Of a stretch of 7,429 nt of DNA, positions 6,404 through 7,429 are shown piece after piece; the stretch's first letter is position 1, and each line of letters starts with the position of its first letter. The position numbers were made by a program, and so were the translations under genes. The stretch is from Candidatus Bathyarchaeota archaeon B26-1. Its GTDB lineage: Archaea; Thermoproteota; Bathyarchaeia; Bathyarchaeales; B26-1. Under the pieces are notes generated by a model. The model made no database searches. It was not told the origin of the DNA and saw only the letters and a program-made list of their open reading frames with translations. The stretch lies in assembly GCA_001593925.1 (NCBI GenBank), contig LUCD01000083.1:1-7429 (forward strand), in the 5' to 3' direction.

Positions 6404-7099
6404 CTATCTCATTCCCTGATCTTTTAGGAGGCTCAGGAGCAGGTCAGGCCTGTTCGTCCCTATCACGTCGACTTTTAGGTTTATCATTCTCCTCATCTCC
6501 TCCGGCTTATCTGGGTTCCAGACTGAGACCTTCAGCCCTCTTCTGTGGGCTTCATCTACGATCTCTGAGTCTACCCGCCGATAGAATATGTGAACCGCTT
6601 CAGCGTGGTGATCAATAGCCTTCTGGAAGATGTCCCCTTCTACATTGAAGAAGAGAGCCCCGGTTCTGATGGATGGATTGAGCTCATGAACCCTCCCGAG
6701 GAGCTCATGCATGAAGGACGTTACTATGACCTCTTCCTCCGCGCCGTATCTCTCGACCAAGTCGACGACGGGTTCGGTTGCCTCCGCGGCCTTAAGCTCG
6801 ATCTGGAGCTTAACCTTACCCATCGTGAGCCTCAACGCCTCCTCAAGCGTAGGTATCCTTTCACCCTTTCCGGCGTCAAGCCTCCTTAACTCCTGGAGGG
6901 TTAGGTCCCTAACGTATCCATGGCCATCAGTTGTTCTATCAACAGTCTCGTCATGAATCACAACTAGATGCCCATCCTTGGAGACGCGGACGTCGATCTC
7001 AACCCTGTCCACGCCAAGGTCTATGGCTCTCCTTATCGACCTGAGAGTGTTCTCCGGCTCCAAGCCAGCTGCACCCCTATGCCCCGTAACCTCTATCAT
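6404..7099 (-). CDS. Glycerophosphodiester phosphodiesterase (GDPD family)
   Basis: GDPD enzymes hydrolyse glycerophosphodiesters, releasing an alcohol and glycerol phosphate; in an archaeon the source would be deacylated or ether-lipid headgroup material or imported diesters. The 231-residue TIM-barrel sequence opens with TGHRGAAGLEPENTLRS, giving catalytic His7 with Arg8 and the ENT triad (16-18). Metal and active-site residues follow at Glu34 and Asp36 (VEIDVRVSKDG), His49-Asp50 (VVIHDETVDRTTDG) and Glu101 with Lys103 (QIELK). The C-terminal motif is GTNRPDLL (214-221), where most relatives have TDRPD. There is no signal peptide, so it resembles the cytosolic UgpQ type rather than periplasmic GlpQ, though I do not assign a symbol. 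The ATG at 7099 has GGTGAG several bases upstream and a TATA-like box at 7133-7140. It stands alone, convergent with amzA. Confidence 0.93.
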   Translation of the reverse strand: MIEVTGHRGAAGLEPENTLRSIRRAIDLGVDRVEIDVRVSKDGHLVVIHDETVDRTTDGHGYVRDLTLQELRRLDAGKGERIPTLEEALRLTMGKVKLQIELKAAEATEPVVDLVERYGAEEEVIVTSFMHELLGRVHELNPSIRTGALFFNVEGDIFQKAIDHHAEAVHIFYRRVDSEIVDEAHRRGLKVSVWNPDKPEEMRRMINLKVDVIGTNRPDLLLSLLKDQGMR

Positions 7100-7132
7100 C
7101 CCCTTCTCACCGCCAATTCATTACTAAAGAAT

Positions 7133-7140
7133 GCATAAAC
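7133..7140 (-). promoter_or_regulatory. TATA-like box for the phosphodiesterase gene
   Basis: Read on the minus strand this is GTTTATGC. Usual TATA spacing predicts transcription from about 7110, giving a leader of about 10 bases before the ATG at 7099. No better AT-rich element lies close upstream of this gene. Confidence 0.45.
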
Positions 7141-7318
7141 CAGTTTCCCTTCCTTTCCAGCCTGTTTAGATCGGGTCGAAGCGTGCAGATTTGGCCAGCC
7201 CAAGTGTTGAGGTCCATCCATTCTCCTATCCGATGTTATTTGAACGAGAGCGGCGTCGTGGTTAAGCCGCCCTTGAGGTGACGTGTTTACGCTGATAATT
7301 TTTAAGGTTCTTCCCTCC

Positions 7319-7326
7319 TTTAAATT
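7319..7326 (+). promoter_or_regulatory. TATA box for the nadC-like gene
   Basis: TTTAAATT is a good archaeal TATA match and predicts transcription from about 7348-7350, roughly 10 bases before the ATG at 7360. A second element, TTTTTAA at 7299-7305, lies 20 bp upstream and could be a distal promoter. Confidence 0.55.
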
Positions 7327-7359
7327 AAGTTTGAGACATCCGTTGCGGTTTTGGGAGTG

Positions 7360-7429
7360 ATGCGTGGTTTGAGGGTTCCAGACGCGCTTCTGCGTGAACA
7401 TCTTCTAGAGTTCCTCAAGGAAGACGTGG
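7360..7429 (+). CDS. nadC: Probable nicotinate-nucleotide pyrophosphorylase (NadC), N-terminal fragment
   Basis: Only 23 codons are visible before the window ends, so this call is tentative. The peptide contains RVPDALLREHLLEFLKEDV, which resembles the N terminus of quinolinate phosphoribosyltransferase, where a helix ending in a 'LxEDxGxGDxT' pattern opens the protein; the next codon begins with G, compatible with Gly. NadC converts quinolinate and PRPP to nicotinate mononucleotide in NAD synthesis. The related ModD family has a similar start and cannot be excluded. ATG at 7360 is used here, but GGGAG (7353-7357) is only 2 bases before it; the in-frame TTG at 7369 would have a better 11-base spacing and may be the true start. 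A TATA box at 7319-7326 fits either choice. Confidence 0.55.
   Translation, partial: MRGLRVPDALLREHLLEFLKEDV

Larger units (their letters stand above)
7100..7359. other. Divergent intergenic region with promoters, no gene seen
   Basis: These 260 bp separate the phosphodiesterase start from the nadC-like start. The edges hold TATA-like boxes for both genes. The middle (about 7145-7290) shows no gene with the codon habits of the neighbours and no recognised tRNA. One small inverted repeat is present: GCGGC (7250-7254) and GCCGC (7266-7270) around an 11-base loop. The space is longer than promoters need, so a small RNA or regulatory sites are possible but unproven. Confidence 0.45.

Noticed and set aside
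6590..6889. 99-codon plus-strand open frame inside the phosphodiesterase gene.
   Set aside because: It lies antisense to a gene with intact catalytic motifs over its full length, and its product shows no recognisable motif.
7096..7401. A 101-codon minus-strand open frame whose TGA overlaps the phosphodiesterase ATG as ATGA.
   Set aside because: The overlap looks like translational coupling, but the product is rich in Asn, Gln, His, Ser and Thr, unlike every neighbour. It runs through the TATA boxes and antisense to the nadC-like start, and it resembles no known family.

Overview
The window looks like part of a chromosome of an archaeon, most likely a thermophilic or moderately thermophilic member of the TACK/Thermoproteota side (a Bathyarchaeia- or Korarchaeia-like lineage would fit, but the lineage is a guess). 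The evidence is archaeal gene content: an archaeosine tRNA-guanine transglycosylase, a PAC2 proteasome-assembly-type protein, a CPSF-like beta-CASP nuclease and an archaemetzincin. Intergenic gaps carry TTTAAAT/TTTATA-type TATA boxes, Arg is mostly AGG and Glu mostly GAG, and G+C is moderately high. I see no tRNA, rRNA, CRISPR array, insertion sequence or phage gene.

Layout. (1) 3-1091, plus: the 5'-truncated end of thiI (tRNA 4-thiouridine synthase). It ends in a 4-bp convergent overlap with (2) 1088-1858, minus: an unrecognised exported, C-terminally membrane-anchored protein. That gene lies 27 bp downstream of (3) 1886-2632, minus: a PAC2-family protein whose extreme C terminus resembles a proteasome-docking HbYX tail; the two probably form one transcript. 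(4) A compact 85-bp divergent promoter region (2633-2717) holds TATA boxes and a perfect 12-bp palindrome. It drives PAC2 leftwards and (5) 2718-4370, plus, tgtA, rightwards. (6) After 80 bp with its own TATA box, 4451-5725, plus, encodes an aCPSF2-like metallo-beta-lactamase/beta-CASP ribonuclease. It is followed after 7 bp by (7) 5733-6281, plus, archaemetzincin amzA; these two look like an operon. (8) 6404-7099, minus: a glycerophosphodiester phosphodiesterase, convergent with amzA across 122 bp. (9) A 260-bp intergenic region (7100-7359) carries promoters in both directions and leads to (10) the first 23 codons of a gene that looks like nadC (quinolinate phosphoribosyltransferase), cut by the window end.

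Themes. RNA metabolism dominates. ThiI and TgtA modify neighbouring core positions of tRNA (s4U8 and archaeosine-15), and the beta-CASP enzyme processes or degrades RNA. Protein quality control is hinted at by PAC2 and the archaemetzincin. I see no clearly undescribed multi-gene system. The least explained items are the surface protein paired with PAC2, the WFI tail of PAC2, the apparent lack of a PUA domain in TgtA, and the nuclease-archaemetzincin operon.
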